In this document: one piece after another, positions 8,705 through 17,817 of the stretch
Numbering within the stretch: the stretch's first letter is position 1
How the letters are laid out: each line of letters opens with the position of its first letter
Origin: Clostridia bacterium
GTDB taxonomy: Bacteria > Bacillota > Clostridia > Lachnospirales > Lachnospiraceae
Length of the DNA stretch: 55,965 nt
Assembly (NCBI GenBank): GCA_910574255.1
Contig: CAJTAK010000020.1
Location: 27,449-83,413, forward strand
Reading direction: 5' to 3'
The notes under the pieces: generated by a model
The model's input: the letters and a program-made list of their open reading frames with translations, nothing else
Told to the model about the DNA's origin: nothing
The model's database searches: none
Translations under genes and position numbers: made by a program

Positions 8705-9535
8705 ATGAAGAGAAACATGAAAAAATTAATCAGCCTTTTGGCGTTGCTCGTTTGTGTCATCTCCCTGGCCGGCTGTGCGGCGAGAAAAGAGCTTCCCAAG
8801 GAGGAAATGTACCGGAACAAATCCGACCAGTATGTGAAGATGCTGACCTCCATGAGCGAAGAAGAGTTAAATGAGTTAATAGCGGGGCTGGAAGAGGAAT
8901 TTGAAGACTTTGAACAGGAAGTGGCCCTGTACCGCTATATCGGCGGAACGGGACAGAAGTTTGACTTTACGGCAGACGCTTATCTGGCCCTCTTTAAGTC
9001 CTATGCCAGCAACCTGGATGATTTCGGTGCCTATGTAGGCGTAAAGGAATATGAGGGCGGCGTAGAGAAGGACGGAGAAGTTACCTATGATGTAGTTTAT
9101 GAATTTGAAAAGCATGATATGCGGCTTTCTCTGGTGTATGACAGCCATGACGTTGTAATTACCGTAACGGCTGATCCCATTTACAGCACCGGGGAGATTC
9201 TTCAGAAAGCCGGAATGAACACCCTGCTGGGCATGGGCGTTGTGTTCACGGTTCTGATTCTCATCAGCCTGATTATTTCCTGCTTTAACTTTATACCTGC
9301 CATTGAAAAGAAATTCAGCAAAAAGAAAGCAGAAGAAAAGAAAGCGGCAGCGCCTGCGGCTCCAGTGGCGGCAGCACCGGTGGCAGCACCTGCAGCAGAA
9401 GAACCTGCTGACGATCTGGAGCTTGTAGCTGTAATTACGGCAGCGGTTGCAGCAGCCATGGGAACTACGTCAACAGACGGATTCGTGGTTCGCTCCATCA
9501 AGCGCAAAAGCAATCAGAAATGGAAAAAAGCATAA
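8705..9535 (+). CDS. OadG-family (gamma) subunit with lipoprotein-like N terminus
   Basis: About 276 residues. An N-terminal signal with lipobox LAGC is followed by an extracytoplasmic domain of about 130 residues, a membrane helix (GVVFTVLILISLIISCF, near 175-195), a Lys-rich patch and a Pro/Ala linker, then a short domain with VAVITAAVAAAM. The helix, linker and ITAAVAAA end are typical of the OadG/MmdD gamma subunit that anchors the carboxyltransferase to the beta pump. The large outer domain with a lipobox is unusual for a gamma subunit, which is commonly near 85-120 residues. The ATG at 8705 is preferred over GTG at 8696 because AGAGG lies 8 nt upstream. Translation probably couples to the gene 14 nt before. 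Confidence 0.8.
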   Translation: MKRNMKKLISLLALLVCVISLAGCAARKELPKEEMYRNKSDQYVKMLTSMSEEELNELIAGLEEEFEDFEQEVALYRYIGGTGQKFDFTADAYLALFKSYASNLDDFGAYVGVKEYEGGVEKDGEVTYDVVYEFEKHDMRLSLVYDSHDVVITVTADPIYSTGEILQKAGMNTLLGMGVVFTVLILISLIISCFNFIPAIEKKFSKKKAEEKKAAAPAAPVAAAPVAAPAAEEPADDLELVAVITAAVAAAMGTTSTDGFVVRSIKRKSNQKWKKA

Positions 9536-9592
9536 ATCAAACTTATTGGACTTAAAGTCCGGTAATGCATATTTTTAGGAGGAATCAATAAG

Positions 9593-9964
9593 ATGAAAAA
9601 TTATACAATTACCGTAAATGGCGTGGCATATGATGTAACCGTAGAAGAAGGCGGCGCAGGAAGCGCACCCGTACGTGCGGCAGCTCCGGCAGCGAAACCG
9701 GCAGCAGCACCGGCTCCTGCAGCAAAGCCCGCGGCAGCGGCAGCAGCAGGCGGAATTGAAGTAAAGGCTTCCGTTCCGGGCAAGGTATTTAAGGTAGAGG
9801 CTTCCGTAGGCCAGGCAGTAAAGGCCGGCGACAGCATTATAATTCTGGAAGCCATGAAGATGGAGATCCCCGTGGTTGCTCCCGAGGATGGTACGGTAGC
9901 CAGCATCAATGTTGGAGTAGGCGATGCGGTAGAATCCGGCGATCTGCTGGCATCCCTGAACTAA
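9593..9964 (+). CDS. Biotin carrier protein of the decarboxylase
   Basis: A 123-residue biotinyl domain protein. Residues 1-18 form a short strand-rich N terminus, 20-52 an Ala/Pro-rich swinging arm, and 55-123 the biotinyl fold with EAMKME, whose Lys is the biotin attachment site. It carries carboxyl groups from the carboxyltransferase to the membrane beta subunit. TAGGAGGAATC lies before the ATG. It sits between gamma and beta genes, as in mmd/gcd operons. It could serve both carboxyltransferases of the cluster. Confidence 0.92.
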   Translation: MKNYTITVNGVAYDVTVEEGGAGSAPVRAAAPAAKPAAAPAPAAKPAAAAAAGGIEVKASVPGKVFKVEASVGQAVKAGDSIIILEAMKMEIPVVAPEDGTVASINVGVGDAVESGDLLASLN

Positions 9965-10003
9965 CAAAAACTGGAATCCTATCAAACTAACGGAGGTTAA
10001 GAC

Positions 10004-11155
10004 ATGGGATATATATTAGAAACACTGGGAAATCTCATGCATCAGACAGCATTCTTTAATCTGACCTGGGGAAACTATGTCATGGTTGGCGTTGCATGCT
10101 TTTTCCTGTTCCTGGCTATCAAAAAAGATTACGAGCCCCTTCTTCTGGTTCCAATCGCTTTTGGTATGCTGCTTGTTAATATTTATCCGGATATTATGAT
10201 CAGTCCGGAGGAATCTTCAAACGGCGTAGGCGGCCTTCTCTATTACTTCTATGTACTGGATGAATGGGCAATCCTGCCGTCCCTGATCTTTATGGGTGTT
10301 GGAGCCATGACAGACTTCGGCCCCCTGATTGCAAATCCCAAGAGTTTTCTTTTGGGAGCTGCGGCACAGTTCGGTATCTTTGCCGCATACTTAGGAGCTA
10401 TGGCTATGGGCTTCTCTGACAAGGCGGCAGCAGCTATCTCCATCATCGGAGGCGCAGACGGCCCCACATCCATTTTCCTGGCCGGAAAATTGGAACAGAC
10501 AGCGATTATGGGCCCCATTGCGGTGGCAGCCTATTCTTATATGTCTCTGGTTCCCGTTATTCAGCCGCCCATTATGAAGCTGCTGACTACGGAAAAAGAG
10601 CGTAAAATCAAAATGGAGCAGCTTCGTCCCGTATCCAAGCTGGAGAAGATTCTCTTCCCCATCATTGTTACGATTGTAGTCTGCCTGATTCTGCCCTCAA
10701 CCGCACCGCTGGTAGGTGCGCTGATGCTTGGCAACCTGTTCCGTGAATCCGGCGTGGTTCGTCAGCTTCAGGAGACCGCTTCCAACGCATTGATGTACAT
10801 CGTAGTTATCCTTTTGGGTACTTCTGTAGGTGCAACTACAAGTGCCGAGGCATTCCTGAACTGGGATACCCTTAAGATCGTTGTTCTTGGTCTGGTTGCA
10901 TTTGCTTTTGGTACAGCGGCCGGAGTTATTTTCGGAAAGATCATGTGCAAGGCAACAGGCGGAAAGGTAAATCCGCTGATTGGCTCCGCAGGCGTATCTG
11001 CCGTTCCTATGGCAGCCCGTGTATCCCAGAAGGTAGGTGCAGAGGCAGATCCCACCAACTTCCTGCTGATGCATGCCATGGGCCCCAACGTAGCAGGCGT
11101 TATCGGTACGGCCGTAGCAGCCGGAACCTTTATGGCTATCTTTGGCGTAATGTAA
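10004..11155 (+). CDS. oadB: Na+-pumping decarboxylase beta subunit (OadB/MmdB/GcdB)
   Basis: A 383-residue polytopic membrane protein. The conserved GGADGPTSIF (near 148) carries the Asp used in Na+/H+ passage, and a second half has GSAGVSAVPMAARV near 326. It decarboxylates carboxybiotin in the membrane and exports Na+. The N terminus (residues 1-30) is amphipathic before the first helix. AACGGAGG lies before the ATG. It follows the biotin-carrier gene by 39 nt and is followed by three tandem RNA-hairpin repeats leading to the second carboxyltransferase. Family identity is clear; the partner acyl substrate is not. Confidence 0.93.
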   Translation: MGYILETLGNLMHQTAFFNLTWGNYVMVGVACFFLFLAIKKDYEPLLLVPIAFGMLLVNIYPDIMISPEESSNGVGGLLYYFYVLDEWAILPSLIFMGVGAMTDFGPLIANPKSFLLGAAAQFGIFAAYLGAMAMGFSDKAAAAISIIGGADGPTSIFLAGKLEQTAIMGPIAVAAYSYMSLVPVIQPPIMKLLTTEKERKIKMEQLRPVSKLEKILFPIIVTIVVCLILPSTAPLVGALMLGNLFRESGVVRQLQETASNALMYIVVILLGTSVGATTSAEAFLNWDTLKIVVLGLVAFAFGTAAGVIFGKIMCKATGGKVNPLIGSAGVSAVPMAARVSQKVGAEADPTNFLLMHAMGPNVAGVIGTAVAAGTFMAIFGVM

Positions 11156-11172
11156 ATAAAAACTATAAAACA

Positions 11173-11475
11173 GTAACACCTTGTACAGTGCCGGAAGGAT
11201 TTGCAGGCACATGCTTTTGTGACTGGAAATACTTCTAAGTAAGGGGTACTGCTAGAGGTGTTACGGAACTATAAAACAGTAATACTTCGTACAGTGCCGG
11301 AAAGATTTACAGGCACATGCTTTTGTGACTGGAAATTTTTCTAGGTAAGGGGTACTGTATGAAGTGTTACGGAACTGGAAACAGTAACACCTCGTGCAGT
11401 ACCAGAAGAATTTACAGGCATATCTTTTCGTGACTGGAAATACTTCTAAGTAGGAGGTGCTGTTAGAGGTGTTAC
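11173..11475 (+). repeat. Three tandem RNA-hairpin repeats (C1-C3) before the oadA-like gene
   Basis: Units at 11173-11264, 11279-11370 and 11384-11475 are each exactly 92 nt, separated by GGAAC-led linkers of 13-14 nt. In each, GTAAYACC/TT...CAGTRCC pairs with RGTRCTG...AGGTGTTAC or GAAGTGTTAC. Inside, GAAGRATTT pairs with AAATACTTC, then CAG-CACA pairs with TGTG-CTG around TGCTTT. The pairing is kept although the arms differ (for example TTCGTAC with GTATGAA in C2). The last copy ends 13 nt before AGGAGG. They fill the whole 11156-11500 gap. Confidence 0.9.
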
Positions 11476-11500
11476 GGAACTATAAATAGGAGGTTATAGA

Positions 11501-12907
11501 ATGTCACAGACTAAACCGGTAAAAATTACCGAAACGATATTGCGTGATGCTCATCAGTCCCTGATTGCCACACGTATGAGTACAGAGCAGATGCTTCCCA
11601 TTGTGGAGAAGCTTGATCAGGTAGGCTACCATTCTCTGGAGTGCTGGGGAGGAGCAACCTTTGATGCTTCTTTGCGTTTTCTTCATGAAGATCCTTGGGA
11701 GCGCCTGAGAAAGATCAAAGAAAAAGCAAAGAAAACTCCGCTTCAGATGCTGTTCCGCGGTCAGAACATCCTGGGCTACCGTCCCTACGGCGACGACGTA
11801 GTAGAGTACTTTGTACAGAAGTCCATTGCAAATGGTATCGATATCATCCGTATCTTTGATTGTTTAAACGATCTTAGAAACCTGGAAACAGCCGTAAAAG
11901 CTTCCAACAAAGAGAAAGGTCATGCACAGATCGCACTTTCCTATACCTTGGGCGATGCTTACACCCTGGAGTACTGGACTAACATTGCAAAAGAGATTGA
12001 GAGCATGGGTGCGGATTCCATCTGTATCAAGGATATGGCAGGCCTCCTGCTGCCCTATAAGGCAACGGAGCTGGTAACAGCGTTAAAGAGTGCTGTGAAG
12101 ATTCCGATTCAGCTTCATACCCACTATACCTCCGGTGTAGCTTCTATGACTTATCTGAAGGCCGTAGAAGCAGGCGTAGATGTTATCGACTGTGCAATGT
12201 CACCCTTTGCACTGGGAACCTCTCAGCCTGCAACAGAGGTTATGGTAGAGACCTTTAAGGGAACACCTTATGACACCGGCTATGATCAGAATCTGTTGGC
12301 TGAAATCGCAGACTACTTCCGTCCCTACCGTGACGAGTGTCTGGAAAGCGGCCTCCTGAATCCCAAGAACCTGGGCGTTAATATCAAGACCCTGCTGTAT
12401 CAGGTACCCGGCGGTATGTTGTCCAACCTGACCTCTCAGTTAAAGGATCTGGGTGCGGAAGACAAGTACTATGAGGTTCTGGAAGAGGTACCCCGTGTAC
12501 GTAAGGACTTCGGTGAGTGTCCGCTGGTAACACCGTCCTCACAGATCGTAGGAAGCCAGGCCGTTATGAACGTGGTAGCAGGCGAGCGCTACAAGATGGT
12601 AACCAAGGAAACCAAGGACGTTCTTTCCGGCAAGTACGGAAAGACTGTAAAGCCTTTCAATCCCGAGGTACAGAAGAAGTGTATCGGCGATGCAGAAGTA
12701 ATTACCTGCCGTCCGGCGGATCTGGTTCCCAACGAGTTAGAGACTCTGGAGGCAGAGATGGCTCAGTACAAGGAGCAGGATGAGGATGTATTGTCCTATG
12801 CATTATTCCCGCAGGTAGCAACAGACTTCTTTAAATACAGAGAAGCACAGAAGACTAAGATGGATGCAACCGTAGCAGATACCAAGAACGGCGCATATCC
12901 TGTATAA
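11501..12907 (+). CDS. oadA: Oxaloacetate decarboxylase alpha / pyruvate-type carboxyltransferase (OadA/PycB/5S)
   Basis: A 468-residue TIM-barrel carboxyltransferase. It opens with ITETILRDAHQS, typical of the OadA/PycB/5S family. CIKDMAGLL carries the active-site Lys that is carbamylated in relatives, and QLHTHYTSG carries metal-binding His residues. The C-terminal PYC-OADA helical domain runs to the end. There is no biotinyl domain, so it must use the separate carrier encoded upstream. It moves CO2 between oxaloacetate and biotin. With the acyl-CoA carboxyltransferase it could form a transcarboxylase; with the beta subunit, a Na+-pumping oxaloacetate decarboxylase. AGGAGG lies 8 nt before the ATG. 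Confidence 0.9.
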   Translation: MSQTKPVKITETILRDAHQSLIATRMSTEQMLPIVEKLDQVGYHSLECWGGATFDASLRFLHEDPWERLRKIKEKAKKTPLQMLFRGQNILGYRPYGDDVVEYFVQKSIANGIDIIRIFDCLNDLRNLETAVKASNKEKGHAQIALSYTLGDAYTLEYWTNIAKEIESMGADSICIKDMAGLLLPYKATELVTALKSAVKIPIQLHTHYTSGVASMTYLKAVEAGVDVIDCAMSPFALGTSQPATEVMVETFKGTPYDTGYDQNLLAEIADYFRPYRDECLESGLLNPKNLGVNIKTLLYQVPGGMLSNLTSQLKDLGAEDKYYEVLEEVPRVRKDFGECPLVTPSSQIVGSQAVMNVVAGERYKMVTKETKDVLSGKYGKTVKPFNPEVQKKCIGDAEVITCRPADLVPNELETLEAEMAQYKEQDEDVLSYALFPQVATDFFKYREAQKTKMDATVADTKNGAYPV

Positions 12908-12933
12908 GCAGATTTATTAAAAATTAGAAAAGC

Positions 12934-12976
12934 AGCTGTCATAAAGTGAAGTCTCATAGCTTTATGACAGCTTTTT
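12934..12976 (+). terminator. Terminator of the decarboxylase operon
   Basis: AGCTGTCATAAAG pairs perfectly with CTTTATGACAGCT, followed by TTTTT. Confidence 0.93.
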
Positions 12977-13139
12977 CCGTATTGGAAACACATTATATTA
13001 GTTATTAAACTTTTGTTAGAATTCAACTGATTTTGGAAACAGATGAGAAGTAAGAGAGAACATTTGTGAAGAAAACTGGTAAAATAAGAGAGAGTTCAGG
13101 CAAAAGAAAGTTAAAGAAAAATGTAGGAGCGTTTATATT

Positions 13140-13520
13140 ATGGAATCAAGAGTTGAAGCGGCAAAAAAGAGACATGCTGACAGGTATAGCTGCTCACAGG
13201 CAGTATACTGCGCATTTTGCGATCTGGTGGGTGAGACAGAGGAACAGGCAAAGCAGAAGGCGGCCCCTTATTCCGGCGGCGCAAAGGTAAAGTGCGGTGC
13301 GGTGATGGCAGCGGAGCTGGTTCTTTCGGCAAAAGCAAAGGAGCAGGGGCTTGACGAAGAGACGCTTATTGGAGATCTGGAGAAACGTTTCCAGGAAAAG
13401 AATACAACCGTAATCTGCCGGGAGCTTCGAGGCGAGAAGGGAAAACCTCGTCTGCGTACCTGCAGGGGGTGTGTGGAAGACGCTTCCGAAATCCTGGATC
13501 AGATGTTGCAACAGCTTTAA
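13140..13520 (+). CDS. C_GCAxxG_C_C family protein
   Basis: A 126-residue soluble protein with spaced cysteines: SCSQAV near residue 18, KCGAVMAAELVL near 59, VICREL near 92 and TCRGCVEDA near 109. This is the C-GCAxxG-C-C pattern, a family of unknown function suspected of binding metal or an iron-sulfur cluster. Here the central motif reads CGAVMAA instead of GCAxxG. GTAGGAG lies 8-12 nt before the ATG. It stands alone between two transcription units. Confidence 0.75.
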   Translation: MESRVEAAKKRHADRYSCSQAVYCAFCDLVGETEEQAKQKAAPYSGGAKVKCGAVMAAELVLSAKAKEQGLDEETLIGDLEKRFQEKNTTVICRELRGEKGKPRLRTCRGCVEDASEILDQMLQQL

Positions 13521-13651
13521 TATCAAAAGTCAAAGAGCACATAAAAATTACTATTTCTGAAAGAGCATTTTATTGATTGATTATATGTAAGGGTTCATTA
13601 CCCGAATGTGGCAATTACGCATGAAAGTAATTCATCAAGGGGGCAATTTGC

Positions 13652-13680
13652 TTGACAAATTGCCCCTCTGTGTTTATGAT
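13652..13680 (+). promoter_or_regulatory. Consensus promoter of leuS with overlapping palindrome
   Basis: TTGACA, 17 nt, TATGAT. The -35 box lies inside the palindrome GGGGCAATTTG-CTTGA-CAAATTGCCCC (13640-13666), which may be an operator or the tail of an upstream terminator. No T-box is seen in the short leader. Confidence 0.72.
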
Positions 13681-13755
13681 AAAATTTAGTGAAATCAGGC
13701 TCATTATATAGAGCGTTTAACCTGAGCCAAAAAGAAAAAGAGGAGTGTAAAAACA

Positions 13756-16173
13756 ATGGCAGTACCTTACAATCATCGAGCAGTAGAAGAAAAATGGCGC
13801 AAGCACTGGGAAGAGCATCCGGTGAATGTGAATGACGGAAAGAAGCCAAAATATTATTGTCTGGACATGTTTCCTTATCCATCAGGAAACGGACTTCATG
13901 TAGGACACTGGAGAGGATACGTCATCAGCGACGTGTGGAGCCGCTATAAGCTCATGCAGGGCCATTACATCATCCATCCCATGGGCTGGGACGCTTTCGG
14001 TCTCCCTGCAGAAAACTATGCCATCAAAATGGGCGTTCATCCTGCCAAATCCACAGCCGAGAACGTAGCAAATATCAAAAAGCAGATCAACGATATCGCA
14101 GCCCTTTATGACTGGGATATGGAAGTAAACACCACAGATCCCGGATTCTACAAATGGACCCAGTGGATTTTTGTAAAAATGTTCAAAGAGGGATTGGCTT
14201 ACGAAAAGGAATTCCCCATCAACTGGTGTCCCTCCTGTAAGACCGGCCTTGCAAACGAAGAAGTGGTAAACGGTGTCTGCGAGCGCTGCGGAACCACCGT
14301 AACCAAAAAGAACTTGCGCCAGTGGATGCTGAAAATCACTGCCTATGCGGAGCGCCTCTTAAATGACCTGGATAAGCTGGACTGGCCGGAAAAGGTTAAG
14401 AAGATGCAGACAGACTGGATCGGGAAATCCTACGGTGCGGAAGTGGAATTCCCCGTAGACGGACGGGATGAGAAGATTACGGTCTACACCACCCGCCCTG
14501 ATACCCTTTACGGCGCAACCTTTATGGTACTGGCTCCGGAGCATGCTCTTGCAAAGGAGCTGGCAACAGACGAGACAAGAAAGGCTGTGGAGGAGTACAT
14601 TTTCCGTTCCTCTATGCGTTCCAATGTGGATCGTGTTCAGGACAAAGAAAAGACGGGCGTATTTACCGGAAGCTATGCAGTCAATCCCATGAACGGCGCT
14701 AAGCTTCCCATCTGGCTGTCCGATTATGTACTGGCTGATTATGGTACGGGAGCCATCATGTGCGTGCCTGCCCATGACGACCGTGATTTTGAATTTGCCA
14801 AAAAATTCCATATTCCCATTATCCAGGTAATTGCCAAAGATGGGGAAGAGATTGAAAATATGACCGAAGCCTACACAGCCGCCAGCGGTAAGATGATCAA
14901 TTCCGGTGACTGGAACGGCATGGAATCCTCAGTCTTAAAGCAGGAAGCGCCGCTGATTGTAGAGAAGATGGGCGTGGGAAGAAAGACTGTTAATTACAAG
15001 CTTCGTGACTGGGTATTTTCCCGTCAGCGTTACTGGGGCGAGCCGATTCCCATTATTCATTGTCCTCATTGCGGCAATGTTCCCGTTCCCGAGGATCAGC
15101 TTCCCCTTACATTGCCGGATGTGGAGAGCTATCAGCCTACAGGTACCGGAGAATCACCTCTGGCGGCCATTGATGAGTGGGTGAACACTACCTGTCCCGT
15201 CTGCGGCGCGCCTGCCAAGCGTGAGACCAACACCATGCCCCAGTGGGCAGGCTCATCCTGGTATTTCCTGCGCTATGTGGACAATCACAACAGTGAAGAG
15301 CTGGTAAGCAAGGAGAAAGCAGACAAATATCTGCCCGTAGACATGTACATCGGCGGCGTGGAGCATGCGGTGCTTCATCTTTTGTATTCCCGTTTCTACA
15401 CCAAGTTTCTTCATGATATCGGTGTGGTAGATTTTGACGAGCCCTTTACCAAGCTGTTCAACCAGGGCATGATCACCGGAAAGAACGGCATTAAAATGAG
15501 CAAGTCCAAAGGAAATGTAGTATCTCCCGACGATCTGATCCGTGACTACGGCTGCGACGCTCTGCGTATGTATGAGCTTTTTGTAGGACCGCCGGAGCTG
15601 GATGCGGAGTGGGACGACCGGGGAATCGACGGCGTTTCCCGTTTCCTGAAGCGCTTCTGGAATCTTGTTCTGGATAATAAGGATAAAAATGCGAAAGCAA
15701 CGCCGGAAAGCGTGAAGCTTCGCCACAAGATGGTGTACGATATCAGCACACGTCTTGATAGTTTTAGCTTAAATACGGTTATTTCCGGATTTATGGAGTA
15801 TAATAACAAAATGATAGATCTTGCCCGGAAAGAGGACGGCATTGACAGAGAGACCCTGGAGGCAGTCATTACCCTCTTAGCACCCTTTGCGCCCCACATT
15901 GCGGAGGAGCTCTGGGAAGAGATGGGACATAAGGACAGCGTATTTGCCCATGGATGGCCCTCTGCCGATGAGGAAGCCATGAAAGATGACGAGATCGAGA
16001 TTGCCGTTCAGGTGAACGGCAAGACGAGAGGAACCGTCACAGTTTCCACTACTGCTTCCAAAGAAGAAGCGATAGCAGCCGGAAAAGCAGTGGTGGCGGA
16101 TCGTCTTGGAGGAACCATCGTCAAAGAAATCTACGTTCCGGGAAGAATTATTAATATTGTGGTGAAACCATAA
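13756..16173 (+). CDS. leuS: Leucyl-tRNA synthetase
   Basis: An 805-residue class Ia synthetase, normal length. The HIGH motif is HVGH near residue 46. The zinc-binding insertion has CPSC and CERCG near 158-178. The CP1 editing domain includes TTRPDTLYGATF near 247 and MCVPAHDDRDF near 335. KMSKSKGN, the second ATP-binding motif, is near 579. The C-terminal anticodon-binding and small C-terminal domains are complete. It charges tRNA-Leu with leucine and edits misacylated product. GAGGAG lies before the ATG. It is transcribed from its own promoter; the Rnf operon begins about 240 nt later. Confidence 0.98.
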   Translation: MAVPYNHRAVEEKWRKHWEEHPVNVNDGKKPKYYCLDMFPYPSGNGLHVGHWRGYVISDVWSRYKLMQGHYIIHPMGWDAFGLPAENYAIKMGVHPAKSTAENVANIKKQINDIAALYDWDMEVNTTDPGFYKWTQWIFVKMFKEGLAYEKEFPINWCPSCKTGLANEEVVNGVCERCGTTVTKKNLRQWMLKITAYAERLLNDLDKLDWPEKVKKMQTDWIGKSYGAEVEFPVDGRDEKITVYTTRPDTLYGATFMVLAPEHALAKELATDETRKAVEEYIFRSSMRSNVDRVQDKEKTGVFTGSYAVNPMNGAKLPIWLSDYVLADYGTGAIMCVPAHDDRDFEFAKKFHIPIIQVIAKDGEEIENMTEAYTAASGKMINSGDWNGMESSVLKQEAPLIVEKMGVGRKTVNYKLRDWVFSRQRYWGEPIPIIHCPHCGNVPVPEDQLPLTLPDVESYQPTGTGESPLAAIDEWVNTTCPVCGAPAKRETNTMPQWAGSSWYFLRYVDNHNSEELVSKEKADKYLPVDMYIGGVEHAVLHLLYSRFYTKFLHDIGVVDFDEPFTKLFNQGMITGKNGIKMSKSKGNVVSPDDLIRDYGCDALRMYELFVGPPELDAEWDDRGIDGVSRFLKRFWNLVLDNKDKNAKATPESVKLRHKMVYDISTRLDSFSLNTVISGFMEYNNKMIDLARKEDGIDRETLEAVITLLAPFAPHIAEELWEEMGHKDSVFAHGWPSADEEAMKDDEIEIAVQVNGKTRGTVTVSTTASKEEAIAAGKAVVADRLGGTIVKEIYVPGRIINIVVKP

Positions 16174-16191
16174 AAGAACTATGGTTCTTTT
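16173..16191 (+). terminator. Weak hairpin after leuS
   Basis: AAAGAAC-TATG-GTTCTTTT begins at the leuS stop codon. It is short and A/T-rich, so at most a partial terminator. Confidence 0.3.
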
Positions 16192-16195
16192 AACA

Positions 16196-16389
16196 GCAGC
16201 TCCCGGACAGTGCCAGAAGAATTTACGGACGGCTTTTAACGGACGGAAATTCTTCTATAACAGGGGTACTGGATTGGGGCTGCGGAACTGGAATCAGCAG
16301 TATCACGACAGTGCCAGATGGATTTACGGATGCATGCTTTTGCAGCCGGAAATACATCTAGACTATTTGTGTACTGGAAGGGATGTTGC
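16196..16389 (+). repeat. Two tandem RNA-hairpin repeats (D1, D2) before rnfC
   Basis: D1 is 16196-16283, with GCAGCTCCC...CAGTGCC pairing with GGTACTG...GGGGCTGC and GAAGAATTT with AAATTCTTC. D2 is 16297-16389, with GATGGATTT against AAATACATC, a compensated change from GAAG/CTTC in other copies. Both end in GGAACTGGAAT, and D2 leads into AGGAGA and the rnfC ATG. Confidence 0.88.
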
Positions 16390-16413
16390 GGAACTGGAAT
16401 AGGAGAATGATAT

Positions 16414-17817
16414 ATGGGTTATGGAAGCTTTCAGGGAGGGGTGCATCCTTTCCCCGGAAAGGACATAACCAAAGAGAAAGCCGTTTTGGAATATCTGCCA
16501 AAAGGGGAGCTTGTATACCCTCTGGCACAGCATATAGGGACCCCTGCAAAGGCAGTTGTTGCTCCGGGTGATGAAGTACTGGCAGGACAGGTGCTGGGGG
16601 AAGCTTCCGGCGCTGTATCGGCCAATGTGATAAGCTCCGTATCAGGGCGTGTTCGGACTATTGAAAGAAGAATGCTGGCAACCGGCGTGATTTCCCAGGC
16701 GGTGATAGTAGAAAACGACAGAGAATACCGTCCGGTTCCGGGTATGGGCAAGACCCGGGATCCGGAAGAAATGACAAAAGAGGAAATCCGTGCCGCAGTG
16801 AAAAATGCCGGAATTGTTGGCCTGGGCGGCGCAGGTTTTCCTACCCATATAAAGCTGACGCCAAAGGAGGATGACTCCGTTGGCTATGTAATTGTAAACG
16901 GTGTGGAGTGCGAACCCTATCTGACAGGTGATTACCGACTGATGTTAGAAGAACCGGAACGCATCCTTGGGGGACTTCGGGTGATCCTAAGGCTCTTCGG
17001 GAAAGCAAAAGGAATTGTTGCCATTGAGGAGGACAAGCCGGAGGCCGTAAAGAGGATGAGAGAGGCAATCGGGGAAAATGGCTCCGGAAAGACTTCCATA
17101 GAAGTATGTGTCCTAAAGGCCAAATATCCTCAGGGAGCCGAACGGAACCTGATTTTTGCTGTTACAGGCAGAAAGATTCACTCCAAAAAGCTTCCGGCCG
17201 CTGCAGGGTGCATTGTATGCAATGCGGCTACTGTCCATGCAGTGGGAATGGCAGTCTGTGAAAGCATGCCTCTTATGAGCCGGGTTATAACCGTTACCGG
17301 GGATGCCATTGCAAATCCCCAGAATTTTCGTGTAAAAATTGGTACAAATTATACGGAGCTGATAGAAGCCGCAGGAGGATTTACCTGCGGGCCGGAAAAG
17401 GTAATTGCAGGAGGTCCCATGATGGGAATGGCCCTGACAGTTTCCGATGTTCCGGTGACAAAGACCTCATCAGCCCTCCTTGCTTTTCAGCATGACGCCG
17501 TGGCAGAGGTGAAGCCGGGAAGCTGCATTCGCTGCGGCCGTTGTGTAAAAGCCTGTCCCTGCAGGCTGGTTCCTCAGAAAATGTGGGAGGCCTGTAAGCA
17601 TTACAATATAGAGCTGTTCCAAAAGCTTAACGGCATGGAATGCTATGAGTGCGGTTCCTGCACCTATGTGTGTCCGGCAAGGCTTTCCCTGACTCAGAGC
17701 TTTAAGCAGGCCAGGATGATGGTGTCAAATGAGAAAAGGCGATCCGGTCCAATGGTGTCAGAGCTTGGAAAAAGGACCTATGTAAAAGCAGGAAAAGAGG
17801 CAGGTGAGACAGGATGA
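16414..17817 (+). CDS. rnfC: Rnf complex subunit RnfC
   Basis: A 467-residue peripheral subunit of the ferredoxin:NAD+ oxidoreductase that pumps Na+ or H+. An N-terminal barrel-sandwich domain (FQGGVHPFPGKD) is followed by the NADH/FMN-binding region with GLGGAGFPTHIK near 140 and GVECEPY near 165, an SLBB-type domain near 310-370, and two 4Fe-4S motifs, CIRCGRCVKACPC near 369 and CYECGSCTYVCP near 410. It is expected to handle NAD(H) at the cytoplasmic side. It overlaps rnfD by 4 nt. AGGAG is 8 nt before the ATG at 16414; an ATG at 16406 is out of frame. Confidence 0.97.
   Translation: MGYGSFQGGVHPFPGKDITKEKAVLEYLPKGELVYPLAQHIGTPAKAVVAPGDEVLAGQVLGEASGAVSANVISSVSGRVRTIERRMLATGVISQAVIVENDREYRPVPGMGKTRDPEEMTKEEIRAAVKNAGIVGLGGAGFPTHIKLTPKEDDSVGYVIVNGVECEPYLTGDYRLMLEEPERILGGLRVILRLFGKAKGIVAIEEDKPEAVKRMREAIGENGSGKTSIEVCVLKAKYPQGAERNLIFAVTGRKIHSKKLPAAAGCIVCNAATVHAVGMAVCESMPLMSRVITVTGDAIANPQNFRVKIGTNYTELIEAAGGFTCGPEKVIAGGPMMGMALTVSDVPVTKTSSALLAFQHDAVAEVKPGSCIRCGRCVKACPCRLVPQKMWEACKHYNIELFQKLNGMECYECGSCTYVCPARLSLTQSFKQARMMVSNEKRRSGPMVSELGKRTYVKAGKEAGETG

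Noticed and set aside
11173..11475. CRISPR array
   Set aside because: Units are long imperfect hairpins with 14-nt conserved linkers, not short repeats with unique spacers.
13521..13755. T-box leader for leuS
   Set aside because: The leader is too short and lacks a T-box sequence; it shows a promoter and a simple palindrome.
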